Source of the DNA: Proliferodiscus dingleyae
Lineage: Eukaryota; Ascomycota; Leotiomycetes; Helotiales; Lachnaceae
DNA length: 64,000 nucleotides
Assembly (NCBI GenBank): GCA_003988795.1
Contig: QYAK01000042.1
Span: forward strand, 62,001 to 126,000
Reading direction: 5' to 3'
Shown piece after piece: positions 22,357-32,612 of the stretch. The translations under genes were made by a program, and so were the position numbers. Every line of letters begins with the position of its first letter. Position 1 is the stretch's first letter. Under the pieces are notes generated by a model, which saw only the letters and a list, made by a program, of their open reading frames with translations, searched no databases and was not told where the DNA came from.

Positions 22357-22722
22357 AATTTGCGCACTATATTACTACAAAGATATCACACGCATCCCAG
22401 CAACTGAAAGCTGTGTATGTACCACAGCATGACACACTAGATGAGGCATCCGAGTCAAATGGCAGGAAGTGTGAGAACACTACACGAGACTTTCCGTTGA
22501 TATTGAAATGTATAATGTGCAAGCTTCCAAGGCTGAAAAGGAAAGCCTGGTGACCCCCAATTCCTACACAACTTCATCTTTTGCTATCTCAAAACATTGA
22601 AAATACGTCAAGTGTCAGAGCGATCACCTCGAGCTTCTCCATCAGGTACTCCCCTGTGAATTGAAAATTGTGTCATGCCACTTATCTAGTATTAGAAAAT
22701 CAAGAGAATTAGCTACCTGAAA

Positions 22723-24766
22723 ATGGATCACCAAAGTTCCCATCCCCTCAGCAACAATACTGCCGACAGGGCAATCATAGTTGGCCTCTACGGTATCCCG
22801 GGTTCTGGAAAGACCTACTTGATCAACCAGTTGAAGCAGATGCTTGGAAAAGAGCAATTTGAATTTTTCGAGGGCTCTGAACAGATAGCCACTCTTGTGC
22901 AGGGTGGTCTCGCTGCATTTCGGAACCTGGGCGAGGGAGAGAAGCTGCACTGGCGTAAAGTTGCCATTGAAAATATACGGAAAGAGTGCGTTCAAAGTGG
23001 ACGAGTTGGAATCGTCACTGGACACTTCATGTTCTGGCTGGAGGAAGAAGAAGCTGGACAGCCAGTCTATACTCAAAATGACCTTAACACATTCACTCAC
23101 ATCCTCTATCTGGATGTTCCCGGAGAGATTATCTTCCAACGCCGCCAGGGCGATACAGGCAGAGATCGTCCATCTACGTCAATCAAACATCTGGACAAAT
23201 GGCTGCTGGCCGAAAAGACCCTGTTGAGCAGTATCTGCCGGAGTCATAGCATTTTATTTACCATTCTAACACCGCGACCATCCCTGCTAAGCAAATCCAC
23301 CATGCTGCTGCGCGATTTTCAGCATCATAATGAAAAAAAACAACTTAGTTCTAGCTGAGAATATGCTAGACAATGTCGTCAGGGATTACCAGACTCACCT
23401 GGAGACAATGCTGGTGCTAGATGCGGACAGAACGTTGGCTCCAGTGGATACTGGAAAAATGTTCTGGGAGCGAATTCCCAGCTCCGGGCACGACAATCAA
23501 GTATGTCCACTGAAGGCACTATTCAGCGGTCCCTTGGGTTATTCGTATACTGCACTCCGTCAGGCAACACTACTGTACGAGACAGCAGCTGATGCTGAGG
23601 ACTTTGATGCCATTTGCCGAAAGGTAGCATCATCAGTGATAATGTATCCTGAGATGGTTTCTCTGCTGCAACAAGTGGCAACCCAAGAAAGTGTTGGTGC
23701 CGTTGTTATCAGTTGTGGGGTCCGCCGTATATGGGAATTGGTGCTTGAACGAGAAGGTTTACTAAAAGCAGTGAAGGTCATCGGCGGAGGACGTATTGCA
23801 GATGAGTTGGTTATCACAGCTTCAGTGAAAGCAGCCTTGGTCGCTCGGCTGCGAAAGATCCACAAGGTATATACTTGCGCGTTCGGCGATAGTCCACTTG
23901 ATCTACAAATGATGAGCACTGCTGACCGAGCCGTTGTGGTGGTCGGCGAAGAACAAATCAGGAGCAAGACGATGGAAAAAGCTTTGAGGGATGCTGTTGA
24001 AGAGAATGCGTTCCAGGCTCATCAAGTCATGCTTCCTAGTACTGCTTCCCTACGGCTCAATGCTGTACAGCTACCTACGATCGATCTCACGGATCCCAAG
24101 TTCCTGCAGTCCATCTTCTGTCCGAATAGCTGGTGTATAGACAAACAGATCCTTCATGCAACAGATAGCAACGCAGCCAAGCTGCTCATGACGCCGGCGC
24201 GAAATTCGAAGATTAGTGGTCCGGCTTTAAGAGAAGCTCATCGTCGCGTAGGGCAATACCTGGCCACCGAGTTCCTTCCTAAAGTCGTTGGTGTCGAAGA
24301 ATACCCAATTCCACATGTTCAGGGCCATGACACCAGCGGCTACCGGCTTCTACATGAAGAAAAGACATCGATCGTGGCACTGATGCGTGGTGGAGAGCCC
24401 ATGGCATTTGGTGTCAACGACATCTGCCCGCTTGCCATGTTCATTCACGCAAGCTGCCCCCAAGAACTTCAGCTGCACCATTTGGAAGGACAATTGAATG
24501 TGGTGCTGGTGGATTCAGTCGTGAATAATGGCTGCACAGTGGTTCAGTTCGTACGACACATTCGTAAGTTACATCGGGACATTCGAATCGTCGTCGTGAC
24601 AGGAGTTGTTCAAAAACAATGTCTTTCTATCGGCGGCATGATCCATGGACTCGCTCAAGAAACACAGCTCGACCTCATTGCGCTTCGACTGTCTGAGAAT
24701 AAATTCACCGGTCGCGGAGCTACTGATACAGGCAATCGTCTATTCAACACAACTCATGTGGACTAA
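22723..24766 (+). CDS. P-loop kinase / HAD phosphatase / uracil phosphoribosyltransferase fusion, frameshifted
   Basis: A multidomain nucleotide-salvage protein of about 680 residues. Domain 1 is an AAA_33-type P-loop kinase with Walker A GIPGSGKT (residues 24-31). Domain 2 is a HAD phosphatase (LDADRT, the DxDxT nucleophile motif, then GGGRIADEL and FGDSPLD). Domain 3 is a UPRTase-like phosphoribosyltransferase with a PRPP loop (VVLVDSVVNNGCTV). The kinase frame runs from 22723 and stops at 23358. The HAD/UPRTase frame is shifted by one base and overlaps from about 23330. The two meet in an A8 run at 23333-23340, and the protein reads naturally into the second frame there. No convincing intron explains this. 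It is either a base-call error or a real disabling frameshift that removes domains 2 and 3. Confidence 0.85.
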
Positions 24767-25168
24767 GAGTCAGTTGTTGCGAAGCTACGAGAAATGACTG
24801 CGCAGCTAAACAATAGCTAGTGACTTCGTGATTTTCGGCACTTGCTCTATTTCGATCTCCTTAAGACGTTGAATTTGGGTCTACGAGTGCGTGCTCTTGG
24901 GGTGCCTAGGAGTGTTTATAAGCTTAGATATGATGCATTACGTTCAACTAAACATGTTATGAAGGCTCGCCTTTTCCGTATGTGGTCTAAAATTGATATC
25001 CAAAATTCCAGAGGCTTAACATTGATGATCTCTCCCTGTACTCAAGCTTCGGCCCTTAATACTCTAGATGAGAGAAACCCGTAGTAGGTCGGTCGCAAGT
25101 CTTATTTGGCACAACATTATAGATGACATTTGATGCTAAATGCAGCATACATTGTAGATATCTATCCT
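24767..25168. other. Convergent 3' intergenic region
   Basis: 402 bp with no supported gene. Confidence 0.5.
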
Positions 25169-25627
25169 TTATGGCAGCAAGGGCCACACGCGGCGCAGTC
25201 GACACCCATTTCGTTTAAACTCAGCCGGATTGATACGATGGCGACGCGCGACCTCACAGAGATTGTGGTCTTTGGCGGGATTGGCCACTTCGCATACTGA
25301 TTTATACCGGGAGATATGACATAGGATCGCGACAGACTGGTAAAACTTCCAACGCAGAGTATACTTTGCCACCATATATGCATACACTGGAATGTGACGA
25401 GGGACAAAGATTGGCAATTGGCGGACAGCAAACCCATCGTACTGAGCTCGGCTGATAGAGAAGAAAACATCTGATGTCTCACTAAGCTTCTGCCATGATG
25501 TCTTCGCGGCCCGGCGTTCTTGGAGTTCCTCCCGAATTCGGTCTCGATGCCAGGATTTGGGCAGCTGTCGTGGAAGACCCAATAACCTATGCCAACGAGA
25601 CAGATACGCGTTTTGCGGGTGATACAT
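25169..25627 (-). CDS. Small conserved-looking protein of unknown function
   Basis: A single exon of 152 residues from a true ATG at 25627. It is rich in Arg, Trp and Leu. The N terminus is basic and helical (LPKSWHRDRIREELQERR), a central segment reads SDVFFSISRAQYDGF, and the C terminus is RRHRINPAEFKRNGCRL followed by RRVWPLLP. The composition and the block structure look like a genuine ascomycete hypothetical family, but I cannot name a function. There is no signal peptide or clear transmembrane helix. Confidence 0.55.
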   Translation of the reverse strand: MYHPQNAYLSRWHRLLGLPRQLPKSWHRDRIREELQERRAAKTSWQKLSETSDVFFSISRAQYDGFAVRQLPIFVPRHIPVYAYMVAKYTLRWKFYQSVAILCHISRYKSVCEVANPAKDHNLCEVARRHRINPAEFKRNGCRLRRVWPLLP

Positions 25628-26704
25628 GCTTCAAGTATTCATCGATTATCACAAAGCGGCAAGTCATATTGAGTTTGGTTCTCCCCCAGAAAACAAATAG
25701 CAGGGAAAGATGACGAGGAAAGCGTCGGTCAAGGAACGGTGTCGCTAGAACAGTGGTCGGAATAGCTTCGATCACATGATGGTTGTCTGGAATGAGTCCG
25801 CCCCGTCACATTCTCTTCCCATCTCCGTCAATTCATCTTACACATTTCAATTAAATTCTTAGCTCCGTGAATATGGCTCTCCTATAGTAGCGATGCTAAT
25901 TCATGTCTCACGGATAGTGAGGATGATAGGTAAGGTTACTGCGGCTAAGGTTGTCACTAGAATAGCGTCAAGGTCATGGTTGTAGGCCTCAGACAAGAGT
26001 ATTGTAGTGGCCACATGGACACGCTTGAAATGCAACTAGGCCGTATCGGGCTCACCGAGTAATTTGATATACAGCTTCTGATGCAAGCCAGATGCATAAT
26101 TCAGATCGTAGGCCTCAAACTAGGTGTAATGTGTAGTAAGGTGGTTGGTGGATAAGAACCGCACTTGCAACGACTGCAATTGCAACTCAAAGAAATGCAG
26201 CTGCAGCTGCAGCTGCAACAGCGTCAGATATGATATTCCTCTAATACCCCATGCTTAACACGCTTTATGGATGCCACATCTACTAAGACTAGGGAGGATA
26301 CCTTCTAATCCACAAACAAGCCCGGAAACTTCCCTTAGTGCAGAAGATTGCAGGACCGCATATGGAAAAAGACATGACCTTTCATACGGTTTACATGTGA
26401 TGTTTTGTGTACATACGGCTAAGAATCATGGGAGATTAGCTATCCTTGGGTTTTATTTCTTGATATATCATACGCATCGATATTATTACCGACTATTCTC
26501 TTCAAAGCAAGGATGGTCGATGTACTTTTTGAGAAGATCTTCTCAATGGCCAGAGCAGTGCGCCTTGTTTGATACCAAAAGCTCACTAGTCATTCGCACC
26601 GATCATAGCACAATAAGAACTATATAGCATGCTTCAGTTGGCTTTACTGATAGAATCTGTACCTTAGGGTATCAACATTTTTGGGACCCATCAATCACCC
26701 AACC
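25628..26704. other. Intergenic, with TAGGCCTCA repeats and a GCAGCT tract
   Basis: No supported gene. Two copies of the dispersed motif lie at 25983-25992 and 26109-26118. A GCAGCT-repeat palindrome is at 26196-26217. Confidence 0.5.
26196..26217. repeat. 22-bp palindromic GCAGCT tandem repeat
   Basis: Three and a half units of TGCAGC/GCAGCT give a perfectly self-complementary 22-bp tract. It is preceded by imperfect TTGCAACGACTGCAATTGCAA units. It is probably a microsatellite and possibly a hairpin. Confidence 0.6.
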
Positions 26705-27211
26705 ATGAGATCACAGAAGTCGCAACGACCAAAGTGGTCCATGTACCCATCAATGCACGATTATGTGTCCGATCTACTCGAGGAAGACAATCTCTATTTC
26801 AACTTCCACGACCAAGACGATGAGGACAGCAGTGTCCGCGACTACGACACCAACATAATGGGTCGGTTCGAGTGCCACAACCGAAAATGCAAATCGAGGG
26901 GCTGGTCCAGCCTACGCATTCCAATCACCATCCGCATGTACCGCAACAAACGGTACAACGCGAGAGTCTATCATCAGCGTTGCAAGACATGCGAATCGCT
27001 CAGCGAGCCCATACTGGACGACTCGTACGCTGAGAGGGTTGCCTATCGGCTGAAGTATTGGTGTGGCATCAGACAAGAACTGCCTGAGTTCACGGGTAAC
27101 AGCAAGGGCCCTCATGAAAAGGATCTCTGTGAGGGCTGCAAGGCAGGACATTGTGTCGAGGGTCGCGGGGTGGATGAGCTGAGTCGTGACTTTGCAAAAT
27201 TTCTGCTGTAA
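26705..27211 (+). CDS. 3CxxC-type zinc-finger protein
   Basis: A single exon of 168 residues from the ATG at 26705; the frame opens earlier only with a TTG. The pattern is that of the fungal/animal zf-3CxxC family: GRFECHNRKC with a following GW (C-x4-C), QRCKTCESLSEP (CxxC), and LCEGCKAGHC near the C terminus. In animals the family includes receptor-transporting proteins; fungal members are cytoplasmic or nuclear and uncharacterised. The N terminus has an acidic patch (DQDDEDSS). It converges with the HET gene (171 bp). Confidence 0.85.
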   Translation: MRSQKSQRPKWSMYPSMHDYVSDLLEEDNLYFNFHDQDDEDSSVRDYDTNIMGRFECHNRKCKSRGWSSLRIPITIRMYRNKRYNARVYHQRCKTCESLSEPILDDSYAERVAYRLKYWCGIRQELPEFTGNSKGPHEKDLCEGCKAGHCVEGRGVDELSRDFAKFLL

Positions 27212-27382
27212 GGCTTGTCAAGAATTGGCTGGGTAGTCTCGTGGTTGAAGTTACCACAAGTGTCATTTCAGAAGAAGAAAGAGGTGGGGAAACAAGTTAA
27301 CATTCGTTTAGAGAATCTGATTTGAAAACAAGATCGCGTTATTATGTGTTCTATGTTGCTTGGGTATCTAACTATTCCGACC

Positions 27383-30154
27383 TTACACCAACGACACGGG
27401 TCCAAAACCATCCATAAACTCAGGCGTCATAACCTCTCCGTGCATACACCCATGCAGGTAAGTTTCCCCGACCAATTCGTAAGCCCCATCTATCTCCTTG
27501 CTCCCCCTCAACACATACGGTACTCTCCCATCTCCGAATATCCAACACTGGTCTCCCGCTTCCGCCTCCACAGGCCCGAGTCCAAGATGTCCCTTCTTCG
27601 TTCTGAACATCTTGCTCACACCCAGCAGCTTGCTCCATCTGATATCGAACTCTGAGAACTGGCCCCGCACAAAATCGCCCACGCCAGTTGCGCCCTCCAT
27701 GCCCTTCTCGGTGAAGAAGCCAGTCTTCTCAGAGAGTGACAGAGCGGCAGTGGTTGCTGCCTCGATCTCTGAACGGGTGGGGAGGTGCCCTTGGCCTGGA
27801 GATGAGGGACACAAGAAGGCCAGCTGCGTGATGGCGCCGAGCACGGATTCTACGTGTGGAGCTGTGTCCGGGGAGAGAGAGCCTGCTACGAGCATGGAGA
27901 GGACCCAACATCGGAATTGGAATATTCCTCTCGAGTAAGGGAACGATTCTTTCGTGTGGAGGAAGGGCCTATAATGCTGAGGCAGCAGGATTTCCTGCTT
28001 TGGCGTAAGGGTGGCTGATCGTGATTTCGCATGGGAATGATCGGGGGATGCTTGACTCGAACAAGAGGGTGTGTCGTAGCTTCTAGGGGGTGTTGACCTG
28101 GCTTCGTGTAGCTGTGATAAGTCTGGCGACGAACTCAAGGCTATTCCTAACCCTGTCCCAATTGCTGGTAGAGCGATCACCTCTTCTTCTGCAGGCGGTA
28201 GCGGCGGGAAGTACGATTCATCTTCTTTGATTCTCTTGTCTTTTGGAGGAAGAGCAGTCAGATGACCTGCTACTAACGTAGCGACCAGGACGTCCAATCG
28301 TGAGTGTTCATACGGCCATATTTTCCCCTCGCATACAAATCTTATGATCTTTTCAAAATGGCCAAGGATATGAACAGAGATCACTGATCCATCTGGCAGA
28401 TATCCATCATTGGTCCACTTCTGCGGGACAAACACCGACACCGTGCTCTCGATCACATCAACACAAGCTCCGCGCAGCTCTAGACGAGATCCAATCAGCT
28501 TCCTTTCATAACTCTGTCTCAGCCCTGCTTTCGAAGCATTCCAGTTCGCCTTGACGGTGAAAGACAGGTCTTCATTCGACACACAAGAGAAATCCGGGAC
28601 CCATGACGGCAGCGTCTTCAGACGGCGAGAGTGGTTGCCTTGTACGCAGCTCAACAACGTGAGATGTGGTAGATTCTGTACGAAATACCATGCTAGACTC
28701 GTGTATAGATCTTCGACAGACTTGCCGTAGTCCGGATATATGGGGAGGGCAATATCTGGAGGCCGCAAGACATCGATGATACCTAAAACGCCGTAGATCT
28801 TGTCATGCAGATCTGTTGCGTCAAGGAAACGGACCCATTGGCAGCAGCAGAGAAATACTGTGTTCCAACGGTCGATTCTGTTGTTGTTCGCGGTAAGATT
28901 GTCGATTAGCGCTGTCGTCCATTGGCTGAATCCCGTCGCGTCTGTGCGGTTCGTTCCCGGGTCGGCGTAGATGAAAGTGAATTTCGACTTCATCGTCGAG
29001 CTCCAGGTTTTGACAGAGCCCCAGGAGCCGAGGTTCGGTGAAGGAGAGGAGGAGAGAAGCTTGGGCACTTTGGATATACTCTTGCTAGATGATGTGCGTA
29101 TGGCTCTTGCAACTTCAGATGTCTTGTCCGAAGATGAACGTATGAGTCGAGCTAGCTTGACAGCATTTTTGCTAACATTTGTCTCTTTGATCGAGAGAGA
29201 TGAAATGATAGCATCCGGGACTGAAGTCTTTCCCGGAGTTTGTTCGATCGGGCTTGCTTCAGTCCATGTCGTCGCCGGAGTTTTGATCGCCAATTGACGA
29301 AACAGAGCGCGGAAAGCATGCAATCTTAAAACCATGGGTTGTCGATTCCTCTTTGATGACGGTGTATTGCCTTGCAAGAGTAGTCCTAGCCCATTCAAAG
29401 AGATGATATACGCCAACGTGGTCATATCATCCCAATCGAGCTTCGAACTGCCCGCAAAAACTGTGACGTTCTGGGCAAGCGTTAGTTCCTGCATCACCCA
29501 TGCTCTCGAGAACCATCTCCGCTCGTGGTAGAACCTCGCGTAACTCTCCCAAGTGTTTCCAGTGTCGATGTTCAGTCGTTTCTTGATCAGCTCCTCATTC
29601 CACGTGGCATTCAGGATAGATTCCTGCCCGTTCGTCTCTCCGTATCGCCATAGCACCGGGAGGAACACTTCGTGGAGCCACTTGAAATCTTTCAAGTTGC
29701 TCTCATCTTTGCCAAGCCAAATAACGACTTGTTCGCAGCTGCCATACACTAATCCCATCAGTGCTACTTGGGAAGCACGCTCTTTTTCGTCTTCCTGGTT
29801 GATACAAATTGCATCGACCCATATGTAATCTGGCGCCGCATATTTGGTCAGCTGACAGAGACCTTCATAGAGGTTCTTCGACAGCAGTAGCTGTCTTTGC
29901 CCGGAATCGGTGTTGACGAGAAATATCTTCGAGCTATCGGGCTTGTACTGCTCTTCAGACTCCTTCGTATTCAGCGGTGCGCCCCAAGTATAAGATAATG
30001 TCGAGAAGGTGGGGCAATTATCAATATCAAACTCCTCCAATTCGCACAGCTCATCATGTAGGAAATCGCGAAACCTCAGCAACCTGACTGAGCGTTCCGT
30101 TGCTAAAGGCTGGTAATCATACAGGTAACGACGTGGTAGCTTGGGAGCCGACAT
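27383..30154 (-). CDS. Heterokaryon-incompatibility (HET) domain protein
   Basis: A single-exon protein of 923 residues from the ATG at 30154; upstream codons of the frame have no ATG. The HET domain spans about residues 55-230 and shows its three usual blocks: FSTLSYTWGAP, DYIWVDAICINQEDEKER and the later AWVMQELTLA. HET domains trigger cell death when non-self is detected, usually with a partner locus. The ~690-residue C-terminal region has no recognisable NACHT, WD or ankyrin repeats; it has a Ser-rich linker and ends as a globular-looking tail. Such long HET proteins are numerous and polymorphic in ascomycetes. It is broadly expected to act in allorecognition or defence. Confidence 0.93.
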   Translation of the reverse strand: MSAPKLPRRYLYDYQPLATERSVRLLRFRDFLHDELCELEEFDIDNCPTFSTLSYTWGAPLNTKESEEQYKPDSSKIFLVNTDSGQRQLLLSKNLYEGLCQLTKYAAPDYIWVDAICINQEDEKERASQVALMGLVYGSCEQVVIWLGKDESNLKDFKWLHEVFLPVLWRYGETNGQESILNATWNEELIKKRLNIDTGNTWESYARFYHERRWFSRAWVMQELTLAQNVTVFAGSSKLDWDDMTTLAYIISLNGLGLLLQGNTPSSKRNRQPMVLRLHAFRALFRQLAIKTPATTWTEASPIEQTPGKTSVPDAIISSLSIKETNVSKNAVKLARLIRSSSDKTSEVARAIRTSSSKSISKVPKLLSSSPSPNLGSWGSVKTWSSTMKSKFTFIYADPGTNRTDATGFSQWTTALIDNLTANNNRIDRWNTVFLCCCQWVRFLDATDLHDKIYGVLGIIDVLRPPDIALPIYPDYGKSVEDLYTSLAWYFVQNLPHLTLLSCVQGNHSRRLKTLPSWVPDFSCVSNEDLSFTVKANWNASKAGLRQSYERKLIGSRLELRGACVDVIESTVSVFVPQKWTNDGYLPDGSVISVHILGHFEKIIRFVCEGKIWPYEHSRLDVLVATLVAGHLTALPPKDKRIKEDESYFPPLPPAEEEVIALPAIGTGLGIALSSSPDLSQLHEARSTPPRSYDTPSCSSQASPDHSHAKSRSATLTPKQEILLPQHYRPFLHTKESFPYSRGIFQFRCWVLSMLVAGSLSPDTAPHVESVLGAITQLAFLCPSSPGQGHLPTRSEIEAATTAALSLSEKTGFFTEKGMEGATGVGDFVRGQFSEFDIRWSKLLGVSKMFRTKKGHLGLGPVEAEAGDQCWIFGDGRVPYVLRGSKEIDGAYELVGETYLHGCMHGEVMTPEFMDGFGPVSLV

Positions 30155-30665
30155 GTTGGAATTGGATTCTGGAAAACTGGACAGAATCAACGAGCGTTGG
30201 GGATGAAAAGGCAATTGATATCTGAGACACGCTTTTTGTGAACCAACAGTAGGATTCCGCTTACGGTGATACAAAGATTCTTAAGTCGCAGCACATGAGC
30301 GAGCATGGTTTCAAGGATGTCCATTGTAGAGCCTCTTCTAGAAGACCCCAATGCTGCTTGAGGCTCGCTGAAAGGACAAAAGCATGGGCTGCCCGAGTTC
30401 GAGTGGGCTATTGAAGCTGACACGGTTAAAGCGACGTCCTTCCTATATTGGCAGCACATCCTGCATGCTTGCGCTCCTATAGGAATTACAGCCCTGTTTG
30501 TTGGTATGAGCCAACGATGAAACTCAGGGGCTTATATGGTTGGGGGCCGGACGCAGCCTTGAGTTGATGCACACACCAAACTCTGTTCTCACGAAAACAT
30601 CAATCTTGGGCCTCAAAATGGTGTCTCAACTTTTGTGATAATAAAATTACTATGTATCAAAAAGA
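30155..30665. other. Intergenic upstream of HET gene
   Basis: 511 bp. It contains one GGGCCTCAAAATGG related to the dispersed motif, near 30608. No gene is supported. Confidence 0.45.
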
Positions 30666-32612
30666 TTATTTTCGCTTGAGCAACGTGAGCTCGTCTCCGA
30701 CCTGACCATCCCCGCCCTTTATAAAGGAGAACGTGATTGCTGTCTCGTTGATTACTCGCAGCTTGTTGAACCCGTAATGTTCGAAGTCAAGAACTTTAGT
30801 GATATTGAGGGTTGACTTGCCGGCACTTAGAGTGCTATGCGATTCAATGTTTCCTGCCATTCCGTTGATTATATGTGTCATGGAGTGACCTGGATTGGCG
30901 TAATACGTATTATTATTAACGATCGACTGTGTGTCAATCGTGCCGTTGACGCCTAGAGGCAGGAGGCGCTCATACCAATGGATATGTCTGAGTTTGTCAG
31001 TGTTACGGTCAAGTCTTTAAAGGTTAGAGAGCATACCCAGATAGATAGGCATCAACTCCATTTTGAAGCAACAAAGACTCAAAAGCCGTTCTCAGGTTCT
31101 TCTGGTAGGATGATACCTGGGAGCTGTACATAGGACGATGGGACATGGCAATGACCCAAGGAGTCTTGGTCCTGTCTACAGCAGCAAGGTCCTTTGCAAG
31201 CCATTGATACTGGGCATAGGTCTTGGTGTCCTTATAGTTCCCAACAGATCCAAATGGTCCAGAATCAGTAACGTAAGTCTCAGCCTCCGTAGGCAAGGTC
31301 TCGTTTCCTTTGACATCGGCAGCAAAAGGGTACTCCGGACTGTTAGCGAAATCCGTTTCTCCATCCATGGAAACAAAATGAGCGAGACCATAATCGAAGG
31401 AGTACCACATATTCCCGACGCCACCAGTCTCGGCGCCGGGCATTCTAAAGCGGTTCTGATAGGCTGTGAAGTTCCTATTCTTGTCAGAAATATGCTTACT
31501 CGATGTGGTGCAACATACCTTTGGGATGGTGGGCAGCTATAGTAGGTGAGGTTAGATGCCGGTGCAGTTGCATTGGACTTATCATCAACTAGATAAGCCG
31601 TCAAGATATTTCCCGGACCGTCAAACTCGCTACATGTAGCTTCGTGATTCCCAGGCATGACCATGTAGGGGATGGTGGAAGCAATGCCATTCATCCACTG
31701 TTGCCAGAGATCCCAATTAGACTCATATAAAACGCTCATGTCACCACCCTGAGGGCCGCCCTGGTTTGGGATCTCTCCAGCTGGCAAAGGCTTCTTGTAC
31801 TCATCTGTAACACCACCAGGTAGTTCGCTGGAGGTGCCATTGTAGCACACGGGCCAATCATCCTCGCAGGGTAGAATTCCAGAATACCAGTCGTCTGCAT
31901 AACTGATGTCTCCACCATGCCACGCGAAAGCCACGCCCTCTTTTACAGCCTGAGTGAGGTGCTTGTGCGTGCCTTTGGCATTTGTGTAGCCCATGTCATT
32001 GAGAACAGCGACAGTAAACTCTTTTGGATTTCCTGCCTCTCTCGCCGTTGTGAAGCTCAGTACATCCGAGGCGGTCGTGCCATTCGCGGCCGGGATCTGG
32101 TAGTAGTATGTTGTATCCGGCTTGAGGGAGCCAATCTGGACGTCATGGAAGAATTGACTGCATTGGGTAGTTGCTGCCACCAAGGAGCAGGGTGGGGTCC
32201 GATCGTACCTGCGCATTTCAAGTCAGTGCAATGTCTTATCATGAAGGGGGGACGATACATACGTAACAGACTGGCCCGTTGCAGCATTGCATAGATCATG
32301 GTGAGAAAATCCCCAGTTTACGGAAGGGACAACACCCAAGCCAAACGGAGTCTGGTAGTGAATGTTGATGCCATTTGGGACATACGACAAGGAAATAACA
32401 TTGACGTTGTTTGTGGGGTTCTTCTTGGCCGGTTTGACCGCAGGAGGCTCTACAAGACGAGGGAACCCCTTCCCATTGCCATTGACCGTGGGATTGACCC
32501 AATCACCTACAGGAATGGCTGGACCAGTGTAGGGATACCGCGTGTCGGACACAGGAGAAGCTTGCACGAGGGCAAGTCCCAGCGCGAGAGCTGCAGCTGC
32601 CTGGGTCTTCAT
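30666..32612 (-). CDS. Secreted purple acid phosphatase (metallophosphoesterase)
   Basis: Four exons (32263-32612, 31519-32208, 31037-31474, 30666-30987) give 599 residues. An N-terminal signal peptide (AAAALALGLALVQASP) indicates secretion or cell-wall location. An N-terminal fibronectin-like domain precedes the metallophosphoesterase core. All five metal-ligand blocks are visible: LNDMGY, GGDISYADDWY, PGNHEATC, AMSHRPMYS and GHIHWYER (the last formed by splicing across 30988-31036). Many NxS/T sequons are present. Such enzymes release phosphate from organic esters under phosphate limitation. Intron lengths are 44-54 nt. Confidence 0.95.

Noticed and set aside
22642..23139. 165-codon minus-strand frame opposite the kinase domain
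   Set aside because: It is antisense to a clearly recognisable P-loop kinase, so a shadow frame.
23231..23291. A 61-nt GTATCT..CTAAG intron that would reset the frame of the kinase-HAD-UPRTase gene
   Set aside because: It has a fair branch site, but splicing would replace a family-like helix with an odd Cys/Pro-rich stretch. The A8 slip explains the break with no loss of sequence.
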